Positions 23,343 through 35,560 of a DNA stretch of 64,000 bases are shown here, piece by piece. Each line of letters opens with the position of its first letter. The stretch's first letter is position 1. The stretch comes from Canna indica. Lineage: Eukaryota; Streptophyta; Magnoliopsida; Zingiberales; Cannaceae. A program made the translations under genes and the position numbers. Below the pieces are notes generated by a model. The model was not told the DNA's origin. It worked only from the letters and a program-made list of their open reading frames with translations, and made no database searches. The DNA is taken from positions 12,724,501 to 12,788,500 of the forward strand of contig CP136891.1 of the NCBI GenBank assembly GCA_034359265.1. Reading direction: 5' to 3'.

Positions 23343-25722
23343 ACTACGACCCCTAACTAGGACTACTATGAGATCAAGGTAGCTCATCTGCCCTCCAACC
23401 GCGCTAAGTGCTCCAGCCCACCACATCGGTCGGGCTCTGCAAAACAAAAACAACGAAAACGGATGAGTTCAAAAGAACTCAGTGAGGGATTCTACCAACC
23501 CTCACTAAACAACACAGAGAAGAGTGTAAGCATAACATCTATCTCAAAAGTAAAGTCACGAATGTGTGACATGCTATCAAGCCATCTGGCCACCACATGC
23601 CCTAAGGCATCCAACACTCCAAGGGTGGAGTACAACAGGCCTAAGCCTACCATGCCCTAAGGCAACAAAACATACTAGGATAATCGGAAAGGCCCTCCGA
23701 ACTTATCCCAATATAAATAAAGTCGGGAATAATCGGGAAGGCCCTCTGAACTTGCTCCACGAGACGCGAAGGAACAATCGAAAATCGCCCGTCCGAACTT
23801 GCCCCTTTAAGATATCACAGGGATAATCGGGATTTGCCTATCCGAACTTACCCCTTAAAGCACCTCGGGAATAATCGAAAAGTCCGTCCGAACTTATTCC
23901 ACGAGGCCAATCCAGAATAATCGGGATTTGCCCATCCGAACTTGTTCCTTTTAACACAGGTTGGGAATTAGTCGTCCAACCTTTCGGGCCTAGCCCACAA
24001 TCCAACTCCTAACCGAGCCTCTATGTCATTCATAAAGATATGACGCAACATGACCTAAGTCAAGTTTCTCCTACAGTGTCTTAGGGGTGTCCATATTAGA
24101 AAGCGTCTCAACACTCCAATACCCGATCCCAACTCCTAGACCTGTAATGTCATAACCCGTGAGGTTTTATTTCATGCATAACTTTATTTGTTGGTTCATA
24201 ACAGATTATACTGACCCCTTGCTCAATTTTAATTATGCAATTAAACTTTAGATCACCAAAATTAGGGTTTTTTTTAGTTTACTGTTATGCCCGAAACTGA
24301 TGTATCTAATCCGAATCTGATCTCCAGAGTGTGTCTTATGTTTCAAAACTATATTTTCTAATCGAAACGATAGGTTACACGACTATATTCAGAAAAATAT
24401 ACACACCACAACAAATAGTTTAAAATCAGCATAGATTCATCATTCTCAGCATGAAATTCCAGCAACATTAAATTTTCAGCATAGCATGAAAATAAATATG
24501 AAATTTATAAAAATTATATCCTTAATTATCATCAAAACATAATACTAATCTTGAGGTAAATCCTTAAATATGAAAATAAATATGAAATTTATAGAAATAA
24601 GACTAACAAGCACCAATAACACCATAAACAAGAACATACATCATGATCAAGAATCCATCTTTCAAGAACCTTCATGGCATCAACATCAAGATCCAAATTT
24701 TGTAAAAACATGATTCTATCTAAAAATCACAGATTAAATACAAGACATTCTTGAACATATAGGAACTTAATTTAATAAGCAACTCAAAACACGGATCTCA
24801 AGAACACCAAAAACTTTCGCTTAGGCATTTCACTGAACACCTTGAGGGCACCCTCATCTCCACCTTGGCCGAGCACCCCTAGGATCATCCTAAGGCTGCC
24901 GAACCCTATAGGGGAGGGTTTTAGGGCCTCCCCAAACATGGCAATCAAAAGAACATCGAAAAAATTCAAGAGATCGACGGAAAACAAGTCAAGAACAACC
25001 TTCAAGAATGGCTTCAAGAATTTGAAGAAAACCGAAAATGAGGTGGATAAAACCACTCACCCGAATAGGAAGGATGATTTGAGGGGAAATCCTGGACAAC
25101 GGCCCTCGAATTAGGCTTCAAGAATTGGCGGCTCGACTCAAAGAAGGGGGAAAGGGGGCGGCAGCTCACTTCAAGCCGCCGGCTTGAAGAGAGGGAAAGA
25201 GGGAGAGAGAGGGGCTGGCTCGGCTTCAAGTGGCTCCTCTCGGCTCGGCTCCAGAGGAAAGGAAGGAGAGGAAGAAGAGGGGAAGGCTCGGCGGCTGGCT
25301 GGCGGCTCCTCTCTTCAAACTAGCTTGTGCGGCTCCAATGGGGAGCCGCAAGCCAAGGGGAGGGAGTTTTATACTCCCACCTCAACCCTAACTCCACTAA
25401 ACCCTTCATCAAATCTGCATCTGTCTCAAGACGAATCCGAACCCGCTAACTTAATTAATCATATCCTAATCCCATGCTAGCACAAGCACAAATCACATGC
25501 ATAGCATATCAACATAATGAAATAACTCAGGTACACGCAATAGAATAATTAAATAATTTCACCATTGCAGAAAGAAAAATTTCGTAATTCATGATCTTAC
25601 TTACCCGAGCTCGGAAGCTCGCACCGGACCATGAGTCGACTCGGCTCGACCTCAAACTAACCCGCTAGGCTGACAAACACGCACAATAAATGAAAATTAG
25701 AATTAATATCTATGATATTACA
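23343..25722 (-). repeat. Gypsy LTR fragment (same family as the solo LTR at 29262-32048)
   Basis: On the minus strand it starts TGTAATATCATAG (25722 downward), passes the 'gagtcgactcatggtccggtg' block and a TATAAAA box near 25370, and ends where the hAT element begins. It aligns with 29262-31735 on the plus strand; the last ~310 bases of the LTR are missing. Tandem ~60-base units with 'gggataatcgg' and 'cctccgaactt' occur at 23675-23960. The ORFs in it are not genes. Confidence 0.85.
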
Positions 25723-26559
25723 ATTATTATTATTTTAAATATATGAAATTAGTATAGACTTTAGGCAAAAATACGTAATGCATACTTTTACACAAAGCAT
25801 CTAAAACTAATTTAAATTAAAAAATAATGAATTATTTTGATTCAACCTCAATGTGCCACTATACGTAGTCTAGCTTTTTTTTATGAAAAGAACCTTGTAT
25901 TTATCAAGAGATTTGAGAAATACAAGTGTAAAGAGTTCGAGATAGGAAAAAAAATAAAAATAAATACATTAAAAAACAAAAAAGAAAGGGAAGGGCGTTA
26001 AGAGAGTGAAGAGCTATTACGTGGATGAAGCAAGGTGTAGTAGTAAAGCTCCATCAATGGCCACCTCAAAATGATGATGTGCAATGGAATTAAAGCAACA
26101 CATGTTACGCTCAATCTATATCTTCCATCTCCATATCATAAGCACTTTGTATATGAGTAATCTCCTTGATTGAATATCAACGCAATGAGGTATCCAAGGA
26201 GTATATGATAAAGGAAAATGATCTAACGTGAGATGGTTAGCATCTGAATCCAACCGAGCCATGTGAATGAGCAATGCTTAAAGATGTGATCATGAGTCTC
26301 CAGGGCAGCCATACACAACACACAAATGAGGTCCAATTGTGCTCCATGGCTGATTAATTGATCCTTGGTGTGTAGCTTCCCTCGCACTGCAAATCAGTTC
26401 ATTAAAGAGACATTCCTAGGATAGGAAGATTGTCATATGTAAGAAGCTTTGAAATCCTTAATTCCACGAAAAGTTAAGCAAATGGTATAAAGAATTTGTT
26501 GAGAACTCTCAGGAACTAGACCATTTCCAAGAAATCAGATCATCGCCAGAGCGAAATAG

Positions 26560-28360
26560 AAAGTCCTGAATATCCGCCATCAAATGCGTAATATCTAAGA
26601 TATGCACAAAATTTGTAAATTGGATATTCCATCCAATAGGTATACCATCAGAACTCTAATCTTTTAGATTTGCAATAAGAGCATTAGGAGTGCTGGCTAA
26701 AGCAAACATAGGTGGATATTTCTCATTGAGAGGAGGGCCATCCAGCCAGCGGTCTAACCAAAAGCGAACCATTTTACCATCCCCACACTCATGTTCGAAG
26801 AGAACCTGAAAATTCCCCAAAGAGAAATGATACTTTTCCAGATGTGGGGGTAGAAAGCAAAAGCAAGTGATGTCCATAAAAGATCCTTTCTTCTCCGGAC
26901 CTTCCATAACTAGCTAGCTAATCTAGCCCTATTGTGCGAATGAATATCCATAATCCTTAGACCACCATCCATAGTATCAGCGAGCAAGGTAGACCGAGTA
27001 ATCAGGGATTTACCTCTGCAACAAGAGTCTCTAGATCCGCACCAGGAAAAATGCCTCCTCTGCTTATCCAAATATTTAATAACCCATTCGGGGGCCTCAA
27101 AGATTGAGAGCATGTAAAAAGCTTGGCTAGTCAGGGTACTATTAATAAGAGTAAGTCTGCCTACTCTTGAGAGATTTAAGCCCTGCCATAAAGCTAATAC
27201 CCAGTCGTCGTTGTGTGGCTTTTCGATTCTCAAAGGTAAACCCAGATACTTAATCGGGAAGGTACCAACTATGCAACCTAGGATGCCTGCCAAGCTGCTA
27301 GCCAACTGTTCATTTCCACCGATGTGTATCACTTTTGTTTTATCGGTGTTTATATGAGGCCCGTGGTTAGCTCAAAACATTTGAAAAGAAGATTAATCCA
27401 ATCAAAACAAAGGCACTCGGCCTTTCCAAACATAATGAGATCATGAGCATAAAAAATATGAGAGATACCAGTAGGAATGATATCATGCAGGACATGACAG
27501 ATCAACCCAAACGAAACTGATAAGTCTCTAGAGGACATCTGCGACCAGGTTGAAAAAGAAAGGGGAGAGAGGATTCCCTTATCGCAGACCTCTTTTGTGT
27601 GCAAATTGGGCACCCAAGTCCATTAACAAGGATAGAGGAGGAGGAGGACCTTAAAATAAAGGAAATCCAAGTGATCCAACGGGGAGGGAATCCTCTAGCT
27701 GTCAACATGTCATCAATGAAATCCCAACTAATCGAGTCGAAAGTTCGAGCAAAATCAAATTTAATGACACACGAATCCTTATCAAGATTGTTGTAGACCC
27801 AAACCGCCTCAGCTACTATCATGTAACAATCCATGGTGCTCCGGCCCTCAGTGAAAGCACCTTGAGTAAAATTAATGAGAGAAGTTGTATGCGGCGCCAG
27901 CCTATTTGTGAGTTGTTTGGAAAAAAATCTTGACAATACTATTCTCAAGACTGATAGGTCTAAAGTCATTGGTCGACTCCGCACCTTCCTTCTTAGGAAT
28001 GAGAGTGATGAGAGTCGTGTTAATCTTATGAAGATCTGCCGGTTATAGAAGAAGGTCAATAAGAATTTGCACCAAGCCGGATCCTATAGAACTCCGGAAT
28101 TGCTTGAAAAACTCCAAAGGCAAACCACTAGGACCGGGAGATTTAAATAATGATCCTAATTTGTATCTCTAAAACAAGATAATTGTTTGATAATGCGGCC
28201 AAAAATTTGAGACAACTTAGTTTCACATAAAAAAATAATAATACAACAATTATCCCGAATGAGCTGCTTGACCATATACCGCTTTGAGAGCCGATTTAGG
28301 CCACGAACATTCCAAAATACAGCGTAAATGTTTAACGGGTCCATAATAAAATGCAAGAGC
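26560..28360 (-). pseudogene. LINE ORF2: endonuclease start, reverse transcriptase, C-terminal region
   Basis: The reading starts (28356) with WNVRGLNRLSKRYMVKQL and CETKLSQI, the first blocks of the apurinic endonuclease. It then jumps near 28150 to SPG-type RT text, so most of the endonuclease is deleted. RT blocks follow: GAFTEGRSTMDC (about 27850), FDFARTFDSISWDFI and PRWITW, then FYAHDLIMFGKA near 27440. The expected catalytic YADD is thus YAHD. C-terminal blocks KYLGLPLRIEK, WQGLNLSRVGRLTLIN, RRHFSWCG, GGLRIMDI and FWLDRWLDGPPL follow. Frames change at about 27500, 27340 and 26910. Confidence 0.88.
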
Positions 28361-28508
28361 TACCACATAATTAGAAAGTACTAAAAAGCAAGAAAGGACC
28401 ATCAAACCTCGACTGTCGAGATTGCCTTAATAATGATATCATGTGGGCCTGCGCAAATGAATCAAAGATCCTTGATGGCCGCCAGGATGTCATTGTTAAT
28501 GCAATTTG

Positions 28509-29256
28509 TCATACTCGAAAGTCAAGACCCAATAGCAGAAAAATCCGAGTTTGTGCTTCGAGGCAAAGTTGTAGATCCTTCAAAAAGAGCACCTTATGAA
28601 TGAATGCATGCTTTGGCCAAGAGCTTGCTGCTTCGACGAATCGGGACTGGCCCAGATGGCTTGGCCCATGTCTTGCGGGAAAAAAAATACTCAAAGTAAG
28701 TGCAGCCTCCGAAATAACCATATTGGCATGGGGGGAATCTCAGCCTATAGGTCCGATTGATTGAGAGAGGGGCCCAACATGTAGGGAGCTTCGAAACCTC
28801 AGAAGACGATAGTTGGCCAACATGTGAAATAAGAACGAATGAAGAAGGTTGTACTGCAAGCAACGCCTGCATGTAGAGAACCTCGTCCAAAGCAGTAAGA
28901 AACATCTCCCTCAGAAATGAAAAAGCAGCGAAGATCCCATGAAATCCATCTTTGCACGCAGATGGCTTCCAAAGAGGGGAGGCGCATGAAGGCGGAATAC
29001 GTGGAACAGAAGAGAAAGCCACAAAGGGCAATCTCTGAATAGACTCTCATGGAGAGAAGAGCTGGTCTGCGCCATCGTCAAAAACGAAAGCCCGAAAAGG
29101 AAAGGGGATGGCTAGCGGCAACTGCACCTCGGAAGGAAAAGAAATAGGCAACAGAACAAGCAGCGCCAGAGAAGAGGAGACCGTCGGTGGTAGATTCAAC
29201 TCAAGCACACAAGTATCGGATAGGACGGTGGCAGGAACCTCCGACACAACATCAGC
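28509..29256 (-). pseudogene. LINE ORF1, distal part
   Basis: This lies on the 3' side of the solo LTR, between ORF1 proper and ORF2. Readings are open for up to 145 codons, but I recognise no domain. By position it is the C-terminal half of ORF1 or its linker to ORF2. The first copy of the ATGAG duplication lies at its upstream edge (29257-29261). Confidence 0.5.
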
Positions 29257-29579
29257 ATGAGTGTAATATCCTAGATATTTAATTGTATTCTTTTCCTTTT
29301 TGGTTGTGTTCGCCAGCCTAGCAGACTAGTTCGAGGTCGAGCCGAGTCGACTCATGGTCCGGTGCGAGCCTGTGAGCTCAAGTGAGTTGAATTATAATTT
29401 TTAATTATATATAACTAATTGATTTGAGTAGGTTGCATGTGGATGTGCATGTGTTGGTTTCTTGTTTTCATCTATGGGTTTAGATTATATTAATTAAGCT
29501 TGTTCGGGTTAGCGGGTTTGGATTTGGCTCAAGGCGGATGCGGGTTTGCTAAGGGGGTTAGTGGGGTTAGGTCTAATGA

Positions 29580-29596
29580 GGAGGGTATAAAAACCC
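29580..29596 (+). promoter_or_regulatory. LTR TATA box
   Basis: GGGTATAAAAACCC sits about 320 bases into the solo LTR and is conserved in position in the related fragments (minus-strand TATAAAA near 25370 and near 33088). It is the likely core promoter of this LTR family. Confidence 0.65.
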
Positions 29597-29712
29597 TCCC
29601 CCATTGGCATGCGGCTCCCCATTGGAGCCACACAAAGCTTTGAAGAGAGGGGCGGCCGACCCCTCCCCCATAGGCATGCGGCTCCCCATTGGAGCCACAC
29701 AAAGCTTTGAAG
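29588..29712 (+). repeat. 65-base tandem duplication next to the LTR promoter
   Basis: Two copies contain 'ggcatgcggctccccattgg' and 'gccacacaaagctttgaag'. The related fragment at 25290-25360 has only one copy of this block, so the duplication arose in this LTR or its close relatives. Confidence 0.85.
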
Positions 29713-31084
29713 AGAGGAGCAGCCACCAGCCGCCCCTCTCTCCTTTTCTTCTTCCTTGGAGCCACCGCCCTTGAGCAAGCCACCGAGCCCCTCTACTTCC
29801 CCTCTCTTCCTCTCTCTCTCTTCCCCTCTCCTTGGAGCCAAGCCGACAGCTTGGGTGGAGCCGCCGCCCTTCTTGTAGAGGAGCCACCGCGCCTTGTTGA
29901 GCCGGGCCGCCCCCTTTGAGGCCGGATTCGGAGGCTGCCAATTTAGAGTTCCTTGTATTCCTTCTTCCTAGATCAAGGTGAGTGGTTTTACCCTCCTTTT
30001 GGGTTTCTTCGTCTTCTTGAGCCGTTCTTGAAAACAAGGTATTCTTGTTGGATTTTACCGTTGGTTTTCGAGTTCTCATCGTTTCTTGTGATTGCCATGC
30101 GAGAGGAGACCCGAACCCTTCCCCTATGGGTCTCAGCAGCCCTAGGAGAATCCTAGGGGTGCTCGGCCAAGGTGGGAAAGGGGGTGCCCTCCAAGTGTTC
30201 GATGAATTGCCTATGTGAAGGGTCTAGATTTTCTTACCTTCTATGATTCAATTTGTTCATGAATCTTGATGTTTATAATTTAAATGCATGCTTGATATTA
30301 AATCTGTGATTTTTGGAAATATACCATGTAATTCAAAGATGAGTTTGATTTTGAGGGCATGAAGGTTCTTGATTTAAATTCTTGAATACATTGGTTGGTT
30401 CTTGGTTAAAGAGGGTTGTGATGCTTGTTATTCTTATTTATTAGGCATGGTATATGTGAGGTTTATCTTGACAATTTTAATTCTGATGTGATGGTAATTA
30501 GGGAGTTGTATTATGTGAATTTTCGGATTTAAATCTTAATTATGCTGAAACTTAATCTTGCTGAAATTACATGCTGAAATAATGAATCTGTGTTGTTTTT
30601 AAATTGCTTACTGTGATGTGTGTATTTCTCTAGACATAATCGTGTAACCTATCATTTCGACCATAAAATATAGTTTGGAAACATAGGATATACTCTAGAA
30701 ACCTGATTCGGGTTAGATACATCAGTATGGGGCACAACAGTAAGCTAAAACAAAACCCTAAAATAAAATTCTAATTTTGGTGATCTAAATTTTAATTGCA
30801 TCATTGAAATTGGGCAAATGGGCAGCATAATCTGTTATGAACCAACAAGTAAAGTTTATGCATGAAATAAAACCTCATGGGTTTATGACATTACAGGTCT
30901 AGGAGTTGAGGTCGGGTATTAGAGTGTTGAGACGCTTTCCAATAGGGACACCTCTAAGACACCGTAGGAGAGACTTGACTTAGGTCATATTGCACCATAT
31001 CTTTATGAATGACAGAGAGGCTCGTTGAGGAGCCAGATTGCGAGCTAGGCTCGGGAGGTTGGATAGTTAATTCCCAACCTGTGA

Positions 31085-31400
31085 AACAAGTTCGGAGGGC
31101 CTCCCTATTGTTCTGGTTTGACCTCGTGGGATAAGTTCGGAGGGCCTACCCGATTATCCCCGAGGTAGTTTTAAGGAATAAGTTCGGAGGGCCTGCCCGA
31201 TTATTCCTATGATACCTAAAGGGGTAAGTTCGGAGGCCCTACCCGATTACCCCTGTGATATCTAAAAGGGGTAAGTTCGGACGGGCGAATCTCGATTGTC
31301 CCTTCGCGCCTCGTGGAGCAAGTTCGAAGGGCCTTCCCGATTGCTCTCGAGTTTCCTTATACTAGGATAAATTCGGATGGTCTTCCCGATTATCCTAGTA
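31085..31400 (+). repeat. Tandem ~60-base units in the gypsy LTR
   Basis: Six or so units carry 'aagttcggagggcct.cccga' and 'ttattcc' with a variable spacer. Inverse copies occur in the LTR fragment at 23675-23960. Length varies between the LTRs, as expected for an expanding array. This is not a CRISPR: the unit spacing and repeat match within an LTR are clear. Confidence 0.85.
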
Positions 31401-32048
31401 TGTGTTGTTGCCTTTGGGCATATATGGTAGGCTTAGGCCTGTTATTTTTTATCGTTTGGGTGTTGGCTGCCTTCGGGCAGGTGATGGCCGATTGGCCTAT
31501 TAGCTAGTCACTCCCTTGTGACTTTTTCCTGCTTGAGTCAGGAGTTTTGCTTTTTGCATCTTATCGTGTTGTTTTTCGTGGGGGTTGGTAGAACCGCTCA
31601 CTGAGTTCCTTTGAACTCACTCGTTGTCATTGTTTTGTTTTGTAGAGCCTTACCGATGAGATGGGCTGGAGCACTTGGCGCGACTGGAGGGCAGAGGAGC
31701 TACATTGATCTCATAGCAGTCCTAGTTAGGGTCGTAGTCGAGCCTTTTGGTAGTGAGTCATGCACTCTTGTTAGTTTTTGGAGTTGTAGCCCTTGAGGGC
31801 ATTTATGTCATTTTATTTAGATTCTATTGTATTTGGTCTGGTGGACTTGATTTAATATTTCTGTATTTCATTATTTTGTTTAAACATGTTTATGATGAAC
31901 TCTGGTTTGATTTCTAGCTGAAATATAAACTTGTTTATTTTTTTTCGCTATTGTTTATTCTCATGAGTTAGCATGTGCATGATTTAGGCTGCGGGGTATA
32001 GGCACGTAAACCCTGGCCGGTCACGTGACCCTGAGCTGGGGCATGACA

Positions 32049-33065
32049 ATGAGTGACTCTAAGGAATGAAGAACTCGCAGCAGCCAAAATGGAGGAGAGC
32101 CCAGAGTGCAGCTCGATCGGAGTCCTGATGCTCCTCCGGCTGTTCCTAAGGAGAGCATGAGTGACACAACATCATTGCATCCACCGAGAGGGGGTTCACG
32201 GTCGGAGTCCTGATGCTCCTCTGGGTATTCCTCGATCAAATCATAATCAGGATCCTCCTCTTCCCCCGATCGATCGTTCCCTTCGAAGGCCGATGGGGGA
32301 ATGACATCATCAGGATTCGCTGCCTAAGGGATAGAACTCTCTTAACACGCCACTCGAACGACAATAGAGAAGCGGCAATCAATGGCGATGGCATGGGTGA
32401 CCTCAAGAATGTCCGTGATATAACGAACATGAACTTGAACCCGGCAAGCCACCATCTCAACCCAATGCAACGACCCCTCGCCAATAGCTTCGAACGAGGC
32501 AAACGAACTCACCAGCGCCATGATTGATTCAATGTTCCAAAAAATGATAGGAAGTCCCCGGAGTTCCAGCCCCACACGCAGTGCCGGTGGTGTAACGGAG
32601 GAGTATGTGGTGTCCTGACTCCACTTGCTAACTTCCAAGTACACATGCCTCCAACGGAGAAAATGGGTACGCGGCAAATAGCTCCGAAAGTATGCATCGT
32701 CTTCGGTGGCCGGAGTTGTCACAAGGAACTGGCCATCGGGAAGACGTCTCTGACGCCAGAGACGCTGATGAGCGCTTCCATTTCGAAACTGATCGGCAAG
32801 GAAAGCGGTGATGTGGGATGCAGCTGCTCTTGGACTGGCACGACCACACAATGACGCTTTAGATACCTGGACTGGTCAGCCATAGATGTCAAGTTGGAAG
32901 GAAGGCAAGAACCTGCCGAGGGGATGAACATGAAGGAGTGTGAGAAGCCTGTGAGGAGGGGAGAGGCATATCCGACTCCATCCGACCAGGAAGGATCGGC
33001 ACAAAAAGCACAGAAGAAACACTCGTATAAGAGTTGGAGCTGCGGCGCGAAGAATAAACAGCCCA
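32049..33065 (-). pseudogene. LINE ORF1, N-terminal half
   Basis: The 169-codon open stretch 32851-32342 reads, among others, DDAYFRSYLPRTHFLRWRHV, LELRGLPIIFWNIESIMALV and VHVRYITDILEVTHAIAID. This pattern (a PRTxxxRW segment, a 'GLP.H.W' turn and an R/L-rich strand) matches the nucleic-acid-binding ORF1 protein of plant L1-type LINEs. It is fused in frame to no ORF2. A ~25-base segment 'ggagtcctgatgctcctc' occurs twice at 32120 and 32205. Confidence 0.7.
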
Positions 33066-33644
33066 CAAGACAAGGGGGGGTGTTTATACTCCCTCCTCAA
33101 CCCTAACCCCTCTAAACCCTTTATTCAACCCGCATCCGCCTCAAGCCGAACCCGAACCCGCTAATTTAAATTAACTTAATTAATCCTAATCTCCACATAA
33201 CCATCCAATACATGCACACCCACATGCGATATAATTAAACAATCATGCATACACAACATAAAAAATTAAATAAATTAATCTACACACCCCGCTGTTATCT
33301 GCTACATTCAAAAGGGTCTGAGGTTGAATCATATCATTTTATTGGAATCCATTATTTTAATGCAAAGGATGAAGGAAAAAAAGAAATATTTTCTGTCCAG
33401 AAAAAACTTTCGGTTGTTTTTTCATCCTCAATATCAATACACTGTTTAGTTCTACATCCCTATCCTGATAAATTGAGTTCATATAGGCATTGAAAAATTA
33501 CATAACTCATATTCTTACTTACCTGAGTTCGCAAACTCGCACCTGACCATGAGTCGACTCGGCTCGACCTCAAATTAGTTCACTAGGCTGGCAAACACAA
33601 CCAATAAGGAAAAGAATATAATTAAAATATTTAGGATATTACAA
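33066..33644 (-). repeat. 3' LTR of the minus-strand gypsy element, truncated
   Basis: On the minus strand it starts TGTAATATCC at 33644 directly after a polypurine tract, and runs to the region of the TATA box, where the LINE 5' side begins (33065). It matches the starts of the LTRs at 29262 and 25722. About 200 bases at 33285-33490 have no counterpart in those copies and may be a small insertion. Confidence 0.8.
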
Positions 33645-33660
33645 TCCTCCCTCCATAAAA
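33645..33660 (-). other. Polypurine tract of the minus-strand gypsy element
   Basis: On the minus strand ATGGAGGGAGGAT ends directly at the LTR start TGTAATATCC, the place of a plus-strand primer. Confidence 0.75.
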
Positions 33661-33719
33661 AAAATTCGTACTCAAATTTCAGGAAAATAAAAAGGACTCA
33701 CCAAAACATCAAACAATGA

Positions 33720-34000
33720 AGGATAACGCTCCCTCATATCCTGCTCCACCTCCCAGGTGGCCTCCTGCCCGGAATGGTGCTCCCACCTGACCTTGACTAA
33801 GGGGATCTCCTTGGATCTCTCTTGATCTGACAGTCTAGCACCTCAACTGATCGATCCTCATAAGAGACTGTTGAATACACCTCCATTGCGGTAGGCTTAA
33901 TCACATGAGACTCATTCCGAATGTACCTTTTCAGCATAGACACATGGAACACTGGATGCACTCGGTCTATACTAGGAGGTAAGGCCAACTCATAAGCCAC
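33720..34000 (-). pseudogene. Gypsy integrase C-terminus and chromodomain-like end (minus strand)
   Basis: The reading gives MAYELALPPSIDRVHPVFHV and SMLKRYIRNESHV, then VKVRWEHH-like and EATWEVEQDMRERYP-like text after a shift near 33800. It is the same C-terminal module as at 11194-11556. Confidence 0.75.
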
Positions 34001-34047
34001 GGCTCCCCTGCGCTTGAGAATAGGAAATGACTCAATGAATCTAGGGC

Positions 34048-34780
34048 TTAGCTTTCCTTTCCTACCAAATCTCTTACCTTTTCTACTGTCTCCTCCGCCA
34101 GGTCAGGTCCCATCATAAGGGAATCTCCTGCCTCAAACCAACCTACAGGCGACCTGCATCTCCGCTCATACAATGCCTCAAATGGGGTCATCCCGATGTT
34201 GTTGTGATAACTATTATTATAGGCAAACTCAATCAGAGGTAAGTGCCTCTCCCAACTGCCCTCCAAATCTAGGACACATGCTCTCAGCATATCCTCCAAC
34301 GTTTGAATAGTCTACTCCAATTGACCATCTGTCTGAGGGTGAAATGTAGTACTAAACCGAACCTGAGTGCCCAAAGTCTCCTGGAAAGACTGCCAAAAAT
34401 GAGCTGTGAATTGGGTACCCCGATCTGAAATGATCATAACAGGAATACCATGGTAAGCGATGATCCGATCCAAGAATAACCTCGCATACTGCTCGACTGA
34501 AAAGGTCGTCCTGACTGGTATGAAATGTGACTTCTTGATTAGGCGATCCACCACTACCCAAATAGAATTATTGCCCTTCCCAGACTTTGGCAATCCCGTC
34601 ATAATTAAAATCCATGGTTATCTTCTCCCATTTCCACTCTGGTACTTCTAGGTTTTGGAGCAACCCTACCGGCTTCAAATGCTCAGCCTTAACCTGCTAA
34701 CACACCAGGCACTTAGATACAAACTCGACCATCTCTCTTTTCATGCCTTTCCACCAATAATTCTGCCTTAGATCACGTTA
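34048..34780 (-). pseudogene. Gypsy integrase core (minus strand)
   Basis: The finger's CC half is readable near 34740-34690 (FVSKCLVC). The core follows: [14 protein letters not shown] (first D), VMIISDRGTQFTAHFW (second D) and, after a stop near 34315, the ERTIQ region is replaced by changed text. The segment SWERHLPLIEFAYNNSYHNN and EALYERRCRSPVGWFEAGD then follow. Frames are interrupted at 34312 and 34048. Confidence 0.85.
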
Positions 34781-35560
34781 TATCTTCGTGGCTCCCGGAT
34801 GCATAGTGTATGTGGACCGATGAGCCATCTCTAGCACCTGCCTACAAACCTCGCCCATATATGGCACCACTATCCAGTTCTTAAACATCAAGACGTCCTC
34901 CAAGTCAATACCGAACCCATTATTGGCATCGCCTCTCCTAGTCAGATCCTTAGTGAGAGCACAGAAAGCATCCTCCTCCTGCGCTGCTCGCAACATATCA
35001 ACCAACGTGGACTGCACCCTCAGGTGAGCCACTAGCGCACTAGAAGCTGAAACTGATAAGACTGCCCCATCATCCAAACACATGGCCAAATCCTGAGCCA
35101 ATGGTCTCCTCCTCACTGCCAAATGCGTCAAACTGTCCATAGACTTCCTGCTCAAAGCATCAGCCACCACATTGGCCTTACCCGGATGGTACATGATGGT
35201 GTAGTTATAATCCTTCAAAAGCTCAAGCCATCTTCTCTGCCTCAGGTTCAACTCCTTTGGGTGAGAAAGTACTTGAGGCTCTTATGATTAGTGTATATCT
35301 CACAAGTCTTGCCATAAAGGTAGTGATACCACAACTTCAATGCGAACACCACCACTGCCAACTCAAGATCATGGGTTGGGTAATTCTTCTCGTGAACCTT
35401 CAACTGCCTGGAGGCATAAGCTATTATTCTGCCATTCTGCATCAACACACAACCCAAGCTGACCTAGGAGGCATCACAGTAAACAACAAATCATCCTAAG
35501 CCCGATGGTACTACTAGAACTGGTGCCGACGTCAAACGATCCTTGAGCCTCAGAAAACTC
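34778..35560 (-). pseudogene. Gypsy RNase H and integrase zinc finger (minus strand)
   Basis: Segments include FVVYCDAS (first catalytic D), [50 protein letters not shown] (the usual TDHKSL with D changed to N) and [11 protein letters not shown]. Downstream an open stretch of 157 codons leads to [13 protein letters not shown], the start of the integrase finger. A stop near 34775 ends it. The D-to-N change hits a catalytic RNase H position. Confidence 0.82.

Larger units (their letters stand above)
29262..32048 (+). mobile_element. Solo LTR (2.79 kb) of a Ty3/gypsy family, inserted in the LINE
   Basis: It starts TGTAATATCC and ends GGGGCATGACA, with a perfect ATGAG duplication at 29257-29261 and 32049-32053. 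The sequence is the plus-strand counterpart of the LTR fragments at 23343-25722 and 33066-33644. It contains a GGTATAAAAACCC promoter box (29584), a 65-base direct duplication at 29588-29712, and a tandem array at 31085-31400. No internal sequence remains. Confidence 0.92.
25875..33065 (-). mobile_element. LINE (non-LTR retrotransposon), minus strand, split by a solo LTR
   Basis: On the minus strand an ORF1 remnant (33065-28500) and an ORF2 remnant with endonuclease start, reverse transcriptase and C-terminal part (28360-26650) follow one another. The 3' end is an A-run (T-run at 25875-25882 on the plus strand). A 2.79 kb solo LTR at 29262-32048 splits ORF1. No target duplication could be matched. 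The element carries stops, an internal deletion and an altered RT active site, so it is dead. Confidence 0.85.

Noticed and set aside
29529..30079. Overlapping ORFs of 84-168 codons on the minus strand
   Set aside because: They lie in the promoter-proximal part of a solo LTR with a 65-base duplication; the readings repeat themselves and match no domain.
31085..31400. Regularly spaced repeats resembling a CRISPR array
   Set aside because: This is a tandem array inside an LTR, present also in the related LTR at 23675-23960, in a eukaryotic genome; spacers are not unique.
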